Notes: generated by a model from the sequence alone, not told the origin. DNA of 64,000 bases from Paenibacillus montaniterrae (GCF_018403185.1 NZ_BOSE01000013.1:62001-126000); one strand, 5' to 3'; shown: positions 9,170 to 17,820, counted from the first letter of the stretch. Numbers and translations are program-made.

Positions 9170-10078
9170 GTGATTAAGCATGCTTTTCAAATTCCGGACT
9201 CTAAGAAAATTCGTCTTATCATCAACACAGATGCCAAAAATGAAGCAGATGACCAGTTTGCAATTGTTCATGCTCTATTAACGCCGCGCTTTGATATTAG
9301 AGGGATTATTGCTGCTCATTTTGGAGAGCGCCGTACGAAGCATTCGATGCAGGAAAGCTACGATGAAATCGAGCTGCTGCTCAACCTGATGGAAATTAGA
9401 GATTCCGTAACTGTTTGCAAAGGAGCACCGACTGCGATACCTGACGAGAAAACGGCTGTTGGATCTGAAGGTGCTGATTTAATTATTAAGGAAGCGTTGG
9501 CAGATGACCCGCGCCCGCTGTATGTTATTTTTCTTGGGCCGATTACCGATTTGGCAGCTGCTTATCTGCTTAAACCAGAAATCGCCGGCAAGCTTACAGC
9601 GGTTTGGATCGGTGGCGGCGCATGGCCAAACGGCGAGGAGGAATTCAACTTAAGCAACGATATTGATGCTGCTAATGTCGTGCTTGAGTCGCAAATTCCT
9701 ATATGGATCATTCCACGCAGTGTCTATACAACGATGCGTGTAGGCATAGCCGAGCTGCATACGAGAGTCCGTCCGTATGGCAAGGTTGGCAAGTATTTGT
9801 ACGATCAGCTGGTCGACTTCAATATGCAGCTGCAAGGCAGCAGTCATTGGCCCAAAGGGGAAATGTGGAGTCTTGGCGATTCGCCGGCAGTCAGCGTACT
9901 GCTTGATGAGCATGAGTATGGCTATGAATGGAAGCCCGCGCCGCGCATTACAAAGGATATGCGATATGTCCATCATCAAAAGGAACGCTTGGTGCGCTGG
10001 TATCACTTCATTGATCCGCGTTTTACGCTTGAGGATATGTACGCCAAGCTGCAAATCCATTATGGCTCATCAAATTAA
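9170..10078 (+). CDS. Nucleoside-hydrolase-like protein
   Basis: A 302-residue protein of the inosine/uridine-preferring nucleoside hydrolase fold. The calcium-binding N-terminal motif, usually DTDxGxDD, appears as NTDAKNEADDQFA: the first Asp is Asn and there is a one-residue insertion, so activity on ordinary ribonucleosides is uncertain. A later segment YVIFLGPITDLAAAYLL matches the family. The start is GTG 9170 with AAGGTGATG upstream. As the first gene of the block under the LacI control region, it may release a pentose from a glycoside for the following isomerase, kinase and transketolase. Confidence 0.85.
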   Translation: MIKHAFQIPDSKKIRLIINTDAKNEADDQFAIVHALLTPRFDIRGIIAAHFGERRTKHSMQESYDEIELLLNLMEIRDSVTVCKGAPTAIPDEKTAVGSEGADLIIKEALADDPRPLYVIFLGPITDLAAAYLLKPEIAGKLTAVWIGGGAWPNGEEEFNLSNDIDAANVVLESQIPIWIIPRSVYTTMRVGIAELHTRVRPYGKVGKYLYDQLVDFNMQLQGSSHWPKGEMWSLGDSPAVSVLLDEHEYGYEWKPAPRITKDMRYVHHQKERLVRWYHFIDPRFTLEDMYAKLQIHYGSSN

Positions 10079-10104
10079 ATGAGATACGATACAGGAGAGG
10101 ATGA

Positions 10105-11544
10105 GTGATCGTGAAAAAGCTTAAGCTTGGCTACGCCCCGACTCGCAGATTTGTATTCAGCGCAGAAGATGCATTTCGCTATAAAGTGATGATTCGTGAA
10201 AAGCTGGAAAGCTTCGGGCTAGAGCTCGATATTGTCGATCTTGAAGGCTTGAATGAGGAAGGCTTGCTGTATAACGACCATATTGGAGCCGAACAAATTA
10301 TTGAGCGGTTTACCAGGGAGCAGGTAGATGCAGTATTTTTCCCGCATTGCAATTTTGGTACGGAGGATACGGTTGCCAGAGTGGGCAAAGCGCTGGGCAA
10401 GCCGGTGCTGCTATGGGGACCGCGCGATGAGGCTCCGCTGGAGGACGGCATGCGTCTGCGCGATACGCAATGCGGCTTGTTTGCTACAGGCAAGGTGCTG
10501 CGCCGCTTTAATGTACCATTTACTTATATTACAAACAGCCGCGTTGATGCTCCAGTGTTTGAAAGAGGCTTTACCAATTTTATTGCTGCAGCCAATGTCG
10601 TAAGACAATTCCGCAGTCTGCGCATTTTGCAGATTGGCCCGAGACCAAGCTCATTCTGGACGATGATGTGCAATGAGGGCGAGCTGTTGGAAAAATTCGG
10701 GATTGAGCTACATCCGATTACATTAATCGACATCCAACGAGAAACGAAACGCATTGAGCAAGGAAAAGCAAGCAGCTCAGAGCTGGCGGCAGCAGTTGAT
10801 TATATTAAAGAGAAGCTGGACTGGACAGAGGTTGGAGAGGAAGCGGTTATTCGCGTTGCGGCATTGAAGGTAGCGATGAAAAATTATGCGATTCAAACAG
10901 GCAGCACAGCGATTGCTATTCAATGCTGGAGCGCGCTTCAGGAATCGCTGGCTATTATGCCATGCCTGGCCAATGCAATTTTAACGGATGAGCAAATTCC
11001 GGTTACCTGTGAAACGGATATACATGGTGCGATTACTTCGGTAATGGTTCAGGCGGCTGCGTTCAATACACACCCGACCTTCTTCGCTGATTTGACGATT
11101 CGCCACCCTGAAAATCCGAATGGCGAGCTGCTATTCCATTGCGGCAACTTCCCGGTTTCGATGAGTGTTGAGCAGAAGCCCAAGCTGCGTCGTCATTTTC
11201 TGTTTGACGACCACTCTCCGGGAACCCATGAAGGGGAAATTAAAGGCGGCTCAATGACACTGGCCCGCTTTGATGGCGATCACGGCGAGTACAGCATTTT
11301 CCTGGGCAAGGCCAAAGGCATCGAAGGACCTTATACGCGCGGCTCATACGTATGGGTGGAAGTCAACGATTGGCCGCTTTGGGAAGAAAAGCTGGTAAAA
11401 GGGCCATACGTCCATCACTCGGTAGGGATTCATGCCAACGTCATACCGGCCATCTATGAGGCCTGCCAGTACATCCCAGGGCTTAGCCCTGATTTGGTGG
11501 ATCCCACAGAAGAAGAAGTAAAACGCTACCTAAGAGGAAGTTAA
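10105..11544 (+). CDS. L-fucose/L-arabinose isomerase-family protein
   Basis: A 479-residue protein with the layout of the FucI/AraA fold: an N-terminal Rossmann-like half (FFPHCNFGTEDTVARVGKAL, LLWGPRDEAP), a middle domain with WTMMCNEGELL, and a C-terminal half with CETDIHGAITSVM and HCGNFP that supplies metal ligands in the family. It would interconvert an aldose and a ketose. The start GTG 10105 follows AGGAGAGG closely; GTG 10111 is an alternative. It starts 26 bp after the nucleoside-hydrolase-like gene. The C-terminal RGS and stop codon lie in the left end of an R1 repeat. Confidence 0.82.
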   Translation: MIVKKLKLGYAPTRRFVFSAEDAFRYKVMIREKLESFGLELDIVDLEGLNEEGLLYNDHIGAEQIIERFTREQVDAVFFPHCNFGTEDTVARVGKALGKPVLLWGPRDEAPLEDGMRLRDTQCGLFATGKVLRRFNVPFTYITNSRVDAPVFERGFTNFIAAANVVRQFRSLRILQIGPRPSSFWTMMCNEGELLEKFGIELHPITLIDIQRETKRIEQGKASSSELAAAVDYIKEKLDWTEVGEEAVIRVAALKVAMKNYAIQTGSTAIAIQCWSALQESLAIMPCLANAILTDEQIPVTCETDIHGAITSVMVQAAAFNTHPTFFADLTIRHPENPNGELLFHCGNFPVSMSVEQKPKLRRHFLFDDHSPGTHEGEIKGGSMTLARFDGDHGEYSIFLGKAKGIEGPYTRGSYVWVEVNDWPLWEEKLVKGPYVHHSVGIHANVIPAIYEACQYIPGLSPDLVDPTEEEVKRYLRGS

Positions 11545-11706
11545 AAAACACGACTTTGATGACGATGTAGCGCGATGTAGCTGAGTCGACGGCGAATATG
11601 TCACGCTACCGAGTGCTCCGGTGCTCACGTAGCAAGTGCCTACGCTGCGCTCCTCGCCCTCTAGTATCGTGCCATCTTCTTGGTCCTGAAAGCCGAGTTT
11701 TTGAAC
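11540..11706 (+). repeat. Repeat family R1, copy B (full length)
   Basis: Left end GTTAAAAAACACGACTTT and right end AAAGCCGAGTTTTTGAAC are inverted repeats of each other. The left end includes the TAA stop of the isomerase gene, and the similarity extends a few bases further left (GAGGAAG). Between them lie the family core TGATGACGATG, GTCGACGGCGAATATGTCAC and TACGCTGCGCTCCTCGCC. Copy C follows after an 18-bp purine-rich spacer. Confidence 0.85.
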
Positions 11707-11723
11707 CTCTATTGAAAGGGGAT

Positions 11724-11877
11724 GTTTAAAAAATTGGACTTTGATGACGATGTGTTTGCGTCGTAGCTTATTCGACGGCGAATATGTCACGCTACCGAAG
11801 GCTGCGGTGCTCACGTAGCAATCTGCCTACGCTGCGCTCCTCGCCTTCTAGTATCGTGCCACATCTTCTTGGTCCTG
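11724..11877 (+). repeat. Repeat family R1, copy C (right end decayed)
   Basis: It starts GTTTAAAAAATTGGACTTT and follows copy B closely through to TTCTTGGTCCTG, but lacks the right inverted repeat. In its place a sequence CATTCAAAAAGCTACAGCG leads into the 106-bp tandem repeat. Copies B and C share a long stretch at high identity, so one probably arose by duplication. Confidence 0.8.
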
Positions 11878-11898
11878 CATTCAAAAAGCTACAGCGAA

Positions 11899-12231
11899 GG
11901 AGCAATGCATACCGAAAAACGAAGAGTGCCGCCTTTAACATCGTAATGCGACCTTAAAAATTCAAATAAGAGCATTACGATTTAAAAAGCGGCTTGAGGA
12001 TGCATTGCTCCGGAGCGCTGAAAAACGAAGTGTGTCGCCTTTAACATCGTAATGCGACCTTAAAAATTCAAATAAGAGCATTACGCTTTAAAAAGCGACT
12101 TGAGGATGCATTGCTCCGGAGCGCTGAAAAACGAAGTGTGTCGCCTTTAACATCGTAATGCGACCTTAAAAATTCAAATAAGAGCATTACGATTTAAAAA
12201 GCGACTTGAGGATGCATTGCTCCGGAGCGCT
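11899..12231. repeat. Repeat family R2: three tandem 106-bp units
   Basis: Three near-identical units begin at 11914, 12020 and 12126, exactly 106 bp apart. Each contains CATCGTAATGC and GCATTACGNTT as an internal inverted pair separated by about 22 AT-rich bases, and ends ATGCATTGCTCCGGAGCGCTG. A reverse-complement end GGAGCAATGCAT lies just before the first unit, so a single unit looks like a small palindromic element that later amplified. No coding potential is seen. The array ends 17 bp before the transketolase start and so forms most of its 5' leader region. Confidence 0.85.
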
Positions 12232-12248
12232 GAGGGGGGAGATTATTG

Positions 12249-13091
12249 ATGAGCATTAAGCAGCTCAAGATGAAAGCAATTGATATTAGATGCGAGCTTC
12301 TGCAAATGATTCACCGGGCCAAGGCCGGGCATACGGGCGGCTCGCTTAGCAATACTGATGTGCTGACAGCTTTGTATTACCGGGTAATGAAGCTTGATCC
12401 GCAAAACCCGAAATGGGATGAGCGGGATCGCTTTATTGCCAGCAAGGGTCATGCTGTGGAATCGTTATGGTGTATTTTAGCGGATAAAGGATTTTTTCCA
12501 AAGGAGGAATTATCGACTTTTTCTCAGTTTGGCACGCGCTTGATCGGACATCCAAACAATAAAGTGCCGGGTATTGAGATGAATACGGGCGCGCTTGGTC
12601 ATGGCTTGTCGATTTCAGTTGGCATGGCGCTGGCGGCTAAGCGAGATCACAAAGGCTATAGAGTGTTTTGCTTAATGGGCGACGGCGAGCAGGCTGAGGG
12701 CTCCGTCTGGGAAGCAGCGATGGCTGGAGCGCATTATAAGCTTGATAATTTGACCGCGATTATTGACCGCAACAAGCTGCAAATTAGCGGCTCGACTGAG
12801 GATGTAATGGGATTGGAGCCGCTTGAGGAAAAATGGGCTGCTTTTGGCTGGCAGGTTGTATCGATTAACGGCAATGAGATGGCGGAGGTGGTGGCGGCGC
12901 TCGAAGCTGCTCCAACGGTTAAAGGCAAGCCGACTTTGATTATGGCGAATACGACAAAGGGCAAGGGCATATCCTTTGCTGAAAATGTGGCGCACTGGCA
13001 TCATCATGTTCCTAGCGATGAAGAGCTGGCGCTGGCACTTGCGGAGCTTGCTGCTAGCAAGCAGGCGCTGCTAAGCGAGAAGGAGGACTGA
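12249..13091 (+). CDS. Transketolase, N-terminal (TPP-binding) subunit
   Basis: A 280-residue protein matching the N-terminal half of transketolase. The thiamine diphosphate/metal site is seen as GDGEQAEGSVWEAAMAG followed by the distal asparagine in IDRNKLQ; SKGHAVESLW and GHGLSISVGMALA also fit. ATG 12249 follows AGGGGGGA at good spacing; TTG 12246 is adjacent. It is followed 3 bp later by the C-terminal subunit, so this is a split enzyme. Such split transketolases occur in ordinary pentose metabolism and in specialised routes such as apulose-4-phosphate cleavage in D-apiose catabolism. Confidence 0.92.
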   Translation: MSIKQLKMKAIDIRCELLQMIHRAKAGHTGGSLSNTDVLTALYYRVMKLDPQNPKWDERDRFIASKGHAVESLWCILADKGFFPKEELSTFSQFGTRLIGHPNNKVPGIEMNTGALGHGLSISVGMALAAKRDHKGYRVFCLMGDGEQAEGSVWEAAMAGAHYKLDNLTAIIDRNKLQISGSTEDVMGLEPLEEKWAAFGWQVVSINGNEMAEVVAALEAAPTVKGKPTLIMANTTKGKGISFAENVAHWHHHVPSDEELALALAELAASKQALLSEKED

Positions 13092-13094
13092 CGC

Positions 13095-14048
13095 ATGGCC
13101 AATACAATTCCGAATCGGCAAGTAATTTGTGATACGCTGCTGGAGCTGTCGCAGCATGATCGGGCGATAACGGTGCTGGCGAGCGATTCGCGCGGCTCTG
13201 CTGCAATGGGGGCGTTTGCCAAGCAGTTTCCCGAGCAGTTCGTGGAAACAGGCATTGCAGAGCAAAATATTGTTGGGATTTCAGCGGGACTTGCTCATAG
13301 CGGCAAGAAGCCGTTTGTCACATCGCCTGCTTGCTTTTTAAGCATGCGCAGCATCGAGCAGGTTAAGGTCGATGTCGCTTACTCTAATACGAACGTCAAG
13401 CTGATTGGCATTAGCGGCGGCATTAGCTACGGTGCGCTCGGCATGTCACATCATTCGGTGCAGGATTTGGCCGTAATGCGTGCAATTCCCGGGCTGGCGA
13501 TCATCCTGCCGGCTGACCGTCATGAAACGAAAAAAATGACAGAAGCGCTAGTGCAATACGAAGGCGGCGTATATGTCAGAATTGGCCGCAATCCGGTCGA
13601 GGACGTGTATGACAACGATGATTACGAATTTGTGATCGGCAAAGCCGTTACGATGCGGCAAGGGCGCGATTTAACGATCATTGCAGCTGGAGAGACAGTG
13701 CGCATCGCACTTGATGCAGCCAAGCTGCTGGCAGCAGCAGGCGTTGAAGCAAGAGTGCTCAACATGCATACGATTAAGCCGCTTGATCATGAAGCGATCT
13801 TCCAGGCAGCAAGTGAGACAGGCGCGATTATTACAATTGAGGAGCACAGCATTCACGGCGGACTTGGTGCAGCGGTTGCCGAGGTTGTTATTCAGCATCA
13901 GCCGGTTCCGATGAAAATTATCGGCATTCCAGATGAGCCGGCTATCGCTGGGAAAACAGCCGAAGTATTCAAGCATTATGGACTTGATGCAGACAATGTA
14001 GCGCGGATCGCCAAGGAGCTTGCTGCGCAAAAAGGGGCATTACGATGA
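13095..14048 (+). CDS. Transketolase, C-terminal (pyrimidine-binding) subunit
   Basis: A 317-residue partner of the preceding subunit. It contains the catalytic glutamate in ETGIAEQNIVGISAGLA, the transketolase pyrimidine-binding domain (residues about 1-170) and a C-terminal transketolase domain (IIAAGETVRIALDAAKLL to the end). The gene begins 3 bp after the N-subunit stop and its own end overlaps the kinase start by 4 bp (ATGA). This tight spacing indicates translational coupling of all three. Confidence 0.92.
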   Translation: MANTIPNRQVICDTLLELSQHDRAITVLASDSRGSAAMGAFAKQFPEQFVETGIAEQNIVGISAGLAHSGKKPFVTSPACFLSMRSIEQVKVDVAYSNTNVKLIGISGGISYGALGMSHHSVQDLAVMRAIPGLAIILPADRHETKKMTEALVQYEGGVYVRIGRNPVEDVYDNDDYEFVIGKAVTMRQGRDLTIIAAGETVRIALDAAKLLAAAGVEARVLNMHTIKPLDHEAIFQAASETGAIITIEEHSIHGGLGAAVAEVVIQHQPVPMKIIGIPDEPAIAGKTAEVFKHYGLDADNVARIAKELAAQKGALR

Positions 14049-15535
14049 GTCGGTATCTGCTGGCGATTGATCAAAGCACCTCGGCGACTAAAGTGCTTTT
14101 ATTTGACCGCAATGGCGAGGTGGCAGCCAAAGCTTCACGTGCTCATAAGCAGCATTATCCGCAGCCTGGCTGGGTCGAGCATGATCCGCTTGAAATTTAT
14201 GAAAATGTTCAGCGCCTTATGCGCGAGCTGCTGCAAATCAGCGAGGCTTCTCCAGCAGATATTGCCGCCCTTACGATTACGAATCAACGGGAAACAGCGC
14301 TTATTTGGGATCGTGTAACGGGCTTGCCAATCTATAACGCAATCGTATGGCAATGCCAGCGAACCTCAGACCTGTGCGATCAGCTGAAGCGGGCAGGAGC
14401 AGAGTCCAAGGTGCTGGAGAAAACCGGGCTTATGCTGGACCCTTATTTCTCTGCTACAAAATGGAGCTGGATGCTTTCACAGGTCGAGGGAAGCGGACAA
14501 CTGCTTAAAGAAGGCAGGCTGCTGGCAGGCACAATGGATAGCTGGCTGATGTGGAAGCTGACTGATGGAGCGGTGCATGCGACTGATTATAGCAATGCCA
14601 GTCGTACGCTGCTGTACAATATTTATGATTTAAGCTGGGATGAGGAGCTCTGTCGGCTGTTTGACGTGCCGCGAAGCATATTGCCGGAAGTAAAAAGCTC
14701 CGATCATATTTTTGGCTATACCTCGCCAAGCGGAGTTCTTGGCACACGGCTGCCGATTACTGGCATTATGGGCGATTCTCAAGCGGCACTATTCGGCAAT
14801 CTATGTCTGGAGCAGGGCATGGCCAAGGCGACGTACGGAACCGGTACTTCGCTGTTGATGCAAACGGGCAGTAAGCCTTCTCCTTCGCGCGATGGACTGG
14901 TTGCTACTATTGCTTGGGGCAGAAGCGGCGAAATATGCTATGCGGTGGAAGCGATTATTCGCTCGTCGGGCGACAGCCTGAAGTGGCTGCGTGATGAGGT
15001 GGGCTTGTTCTCCAGCTTCGATGAGTTGACGGCATGGCTGGATAAAACGCCGAGCAATGATGATGTTTATCTCGTTCCGGCATTTAGCGGGCTTGGCGCT
15101 CCTTATTGGCAGGCTGATGCGAGAGCTGCTTTTACCGGGATGAACAGAGGCACGAACAAGGGGCATCTGTTGCGAGCAGCTCTGGAAAGCATCGCATATC
15201 AGGTGGTTGATGTCGTGAAGCTGCTGGAGCAAGCGACAGGAATCGAGCTGCAGCAGCTGCGAGCGGACGGAGGTGCGGCTGGCAATCCAGTGCTGATGCA
15301 GCTTCAAGCGGATTTGCTGCAGGCGCATATAGCGGTGGCTCAAACAGCCGAGCTTTCTGCCAAGGGCTCTGCTTTAATGGGCGGACTGGCGATAGGCTGG
15401 TGGACCTCGCCGCAGCAGCTGGCTGATGTGAACGATTATTTGCTTTATAAGCCAACGATGTCAAGTGAGCAGCAAGCAATGAAGCTGGAAGGCTGGCATA
15501 AAGCGGTTTCCATGGTTACTGGAAAGCCGAGTTGA
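14045..15535 (+). CDS. FGGY-family carbohydrate kinase (glycerol-kinase-like)
   Basis: A 496-residue sugar or polyol kinase. The N-terminal ATPase-fold strand reads LAIDQSTSATKVLLFDRNG; the substrate region TNQRETALIWDRVTG resembles glycerol kinase. Phosphate and adenosine motifs follow (ATYGTGTSLLMQTG, VPAFSGLGAPYW, DGGAAGNPVLMQLQADLL). Overall it is nearest GlpK. Placement directly after a split transketolase, with an isomerase upstream, argues for phosphorylation of a ketose rather than glycerol. Candidates include a ketopentose or the branched sugar apulose; the sequence alone does not decide. Confidence 0.88.
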   Translation: MSRYLLAIDQSTSATKVLLFDRNGEVAAKASRAHKQHYPQPGWVEHDPLEIYENVQRLMRELLQISEASPADIAALTITNQRETALIWDRVTGLPIYNAIVWQCQRTSDLCDQLKRAGAESKVLEKTGLMLDPYFSATKWSWMLSQVEGSGQLLKEGRLLAGTMDSWLMWKLTDGAVHATDYSNASRTLLYNIYDLSWDEELCRLFDVPRSILPEVKSSDHIFGYTSPSGVLGTRLPITGIMGDSQAALFGNLCLEQGMAKATYGTGTSLLMQTGSKPSPSRDGLVATIAWGRSGEICYAVEAIIRSSGDSLKWLRDEVGLFSSFDELTAWLDKTPSNDDVYLVPAFSGLGAPYWQADARAAFTGMNRGTNKGHLLRAALESIAYQVVDVVKLLEQATGIELQQLRADGGAAGNPVLMQLQADLLQAHIAVAQTAELSAKGSALMGGLAIGWWTSPQQLADVNDYLLYKPTMSSEQQAMKLEGWHKAVSMVTGKPS

Positions 15536-15572
15536 TTTCAGGAGATTGCTCCTGATTTCGCTCGGCTTTTTT
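15523..15572 (+). terminator. Terminator of the sugar catabolic operon
   Basis: AAAGCCGAG pairs with CTCGGCTTTTTT, with an inner stem TCAGGAG/CTCCTGA. The left arm overlaps the last codons and stop of the kinase gene, so the terminator begins inside the coding sequence. Confidence 0.88.
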
Positions 15573-15681
15573 GCTGAGCGCATTGTTGCTGTTCCGATAT
15601 GAAGCAAGTAAGACGGCTTGCGTTTCAAGCAATGATGATGTATCTTTCAAGTAACTTAGAGCTGTTAGGTGAGGTGGAGCA

Positions 15682-16413
15682 GTGAGTATTTTTATACTAG
15701 AGGATGATGTATTTCAAGCCCAAAGCTTGAAGCGGTCTATTGAGGAGATCTGCTTAGCACAGCATATTCCTTACAATTTTATTGAAGCAACAAGCCGTTA
15801 TGAGCACATAATCAATAAAATTCCTTCTTGTACATATTTGCCAATCTATTTTTTAGATATTGAAATCAAACATGAGGAACGCAAAGGCTTGGAGGTTGCG
15901 CAGGAAATTCGCAAAGTAGATCCGCATGGCATAATCGTGTTCGTAACAACACACTCTGAACTGGCATCCATATCTTACCAATACATGGTTTCTGCGTTAA
16001 CCTTTATTGAAAAGGATCAGCCGCATCCCGAGCGCATGCAAAAAATTGCAGCATGTTTGCAGCATTATGTGACAAAAAATAAAGTGGAGCATAAAGAGGA
16101 TTATTTCTTTGTCGAGAATGCTTATACGTCGGTTAAAGTTCCGTTTCATACAATCGAATATATCATGACGGATGATCCCCACCGCTTGAAGCTGATAACG
16201 ACCAATCAATTAATTCAATTATACGGCAGTTTAAAGGAGCTCGAGCAAATCGACTCGCGTTTAATCCGTTGCCACAAATCCTATCTTGTCAATGTACAGC
16301 AAATGAAAGAGCTGGATGTTTCCGGGCAGCAAGTCATATTAATGAGTGGCAAACAAGTTCCTGTTTCCAGAAGAATGATGAAAAAAATGAAAGCTATATT
16401 AAAGGATCGGTGA
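15682..16413 (+). CDS. LytTR-type response regulator (AgrA-like)
   Basis: A 243-residue regulator with an N-terminal receiver domain (LEDD at residues 6-9, likely phospho-acceptor Asp59 in FLDIE) and a C-terminal LytTR DNA-binding domain (about 137-241, with DSRLIRCHKSYLVN and VPVSRR). The start is GTG 15682 after GTGAGGTGG. The kinase gene begins 2 bp after the stop. AgrA-type regulators often respond to peptide signals, but I see no peptide precursor gene beside this pair. Confidence 0.92.
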   Translation: MSIFILEDDVFQAQSLKRSIEEICLAQHIPYNFIEATSRYEHIINKIPSCTYLPIYFLDIEIKHEERKGLEVAQEIRKVDPHGIIVFVTTHSELASISYQYMVSALTFIEKDQPHPERMQKIAACLQHYVTKNKVEHKEDYFFVENAYTSVKVPFHTIEYIMTDDPHRLKLITTNQLIQLYGSLKELEQIDSRLIRCHKSYLVNVQQMKELDVSGQQVILMSGKQVPVSRRMMKKMKAILKDR

Positions 16414-16415
16414 CG

Positions 16416-17741
16416 ATGATTTTTTATGATATTGCGGCGATGGCGTTAATTGGAATCGGACATCTTTATTTGTTCAGCCTGCTGATAGACTATAAGAAGT
16501 TTTCGCTCGGCTATGTGCTGGTGATCGGGGTGCTGTTAACGTTTTTCGTCGGCATTAGCATCACCTTAACAGGCCTTGTCGAACTAAATGTCGTTCTGCT
16601 TTCTTTATTTCTCGTGTTAATCGGGCTCATGAATAAAAAATTAAAGCCTTTGACTGTTATTTATTTTGCACTCTGCAGCATGGTTTTGTTCACTGTTATA
16701 AAGAACGGGTTGTTTTCACTGGTCAGAGGCCTCTATATCGAAAGTCCCTTCAATTATTATAGCTGGACCGATAGCGCGCTTCACTTCTGGACATTAGTTG
16801 TGCTCGTGCTCGCCATGTACATAGCCAGAAAAAAAATCGAGCAAATCGGTCGATATATGGTCGCAAGCAGGTGGTACATCCCGTCATTTATTTTGGCGAT
16901 TGTGTGCACATTGCTGCTGTTAGTGATCAACTATCCGACCATTTCGCTATTGGCGCAAATTAATGCTTTATACAGCAAGCAAATCTATTCGATTATTTTG
17001 CTGCTGTCCGTCTTGCTGATGCTGATTGTGACCATTAGCGTCTATATGTCCAAGGAGCGTTTAATTGAGGAGCATGAAATGATGCTGCAAAGCCAGCTGA
17101 TCGATTATGTCAATAAATTAGAGCTCATGCATGACGACTTGGCAACATTTAGACATGATTATATGAATCTGCTGCTTTCTCTGGAGGAAGGAATCCGTAC
17201 GAAAAATATCGAGCAAATTGAGCAGATTTACGACAATACGATTGCCCCTACGACAGCGATTATTAACGATCAGCAGCTGGAATTGGTCAAGCTGTCCCGT
17301 GTGAAAATTCCTGAAATAAAAAGTGTGCTCAGTGTAAAAATAGTAACAGCGCAGCATAAGCAGCTGCAGGTGAGCGTGGATATTCCTCATGACATTCGCC
17401 ATGTATATATTCCTACCAACGATTTTATTCGCATGATCTCGATTTTAATTGATAATGCGACCGAAGAAGCAAGTAAGTCGACCAATAAGCTGATCCAAAT
17501 TGCTTTATTTGAAACCGATCCAGAAACGCAATATTGCGTCGTTAAAAATAGTACCGATGCCGAGGCTTTGGATTTGCAAAGCATGTATAACAAAAGCTAT
17601 TCGACTAAAGGCGAGCAGCGCGGCTACGGTTTATTTTCTATAAAACGGCTGCTGGCGCAGCACGCCAATATGACGCTGTCCACCTCCTTGGAGTCGCAAA
17701 TGTTTACCCAGACGGTATTATTGAAAATGGACCGTTCATGA
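16416..17741 (+). CDS. GHKL-type sensor histidine kinase (AgrC-like)
   Basis: A 441-residue membrane kinase. The first 220 residues form about six or seven transmembrane helices, followed by a DHp-like region with a candidate phospho-acceptor histidine in FRHDYMNLLLSLEEG, and an ATPase domain with N-box IDNATEEA and G-box GYGLFSIKRLL. ATG 16416 is chosen because it follows the regulator stop by 2 bp and begins a typical membrane helix; the same frame is open 147 bp further upstream inside the regulator gene. It forms an AgrC/AgrA-type pair with the preceding gene. Confidence 0.9.
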   Translation: MIFYDIAAMALIGIGHLYLFSLLIDYKKFSLGYVLVIGVLLTFFVGISITLTGLVELNVVLLSLFLVLIGLMNKKLKPLTVIYFALCSMVLFTVIKNGLFSLVRGLYIESPFNYYSWTDSALHFWTLVVLVLAMYIARKKIEQIGRYMVASRWYIPSFILAIVCTLLLLVINYPTISLLAQINALYSKQIYSIILLLSVLLMLIVTISVYMSKERLIEEHEMMLQSQLIDYVNKLELMHDDLATFRHDYMNLLLSLEEGIRTKNIEQIEQIYDNTIAPTTAIINDQQLELVKLSRVKIPEIKSVLSVKIVTAQHKQLQVSVDIPHDIRHVYIPTNDFIRMISILIDNATEEASKSTNKLIQIALFETDPETQYCVVKNSTDAEALDLQSMYNKSYSTKGEQRGYGLFSIKRLLAQHANMTLSTSLESQMFTQTVLLKMDRS

Positions 17742-17820
17742 AGAAATAACGACCGAATTTGCAGAAGGCATTCATTCCGGCTTCTTTATTTCCTACAATA
17801 AAGCTGCGAGGTGATTCATT

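Noticed and set aside
11540..12231. CRISPR array
   Set aside because: Repeats are 106 to 200 bp and near-identical with no unique short spacers, and no cas genes are present.
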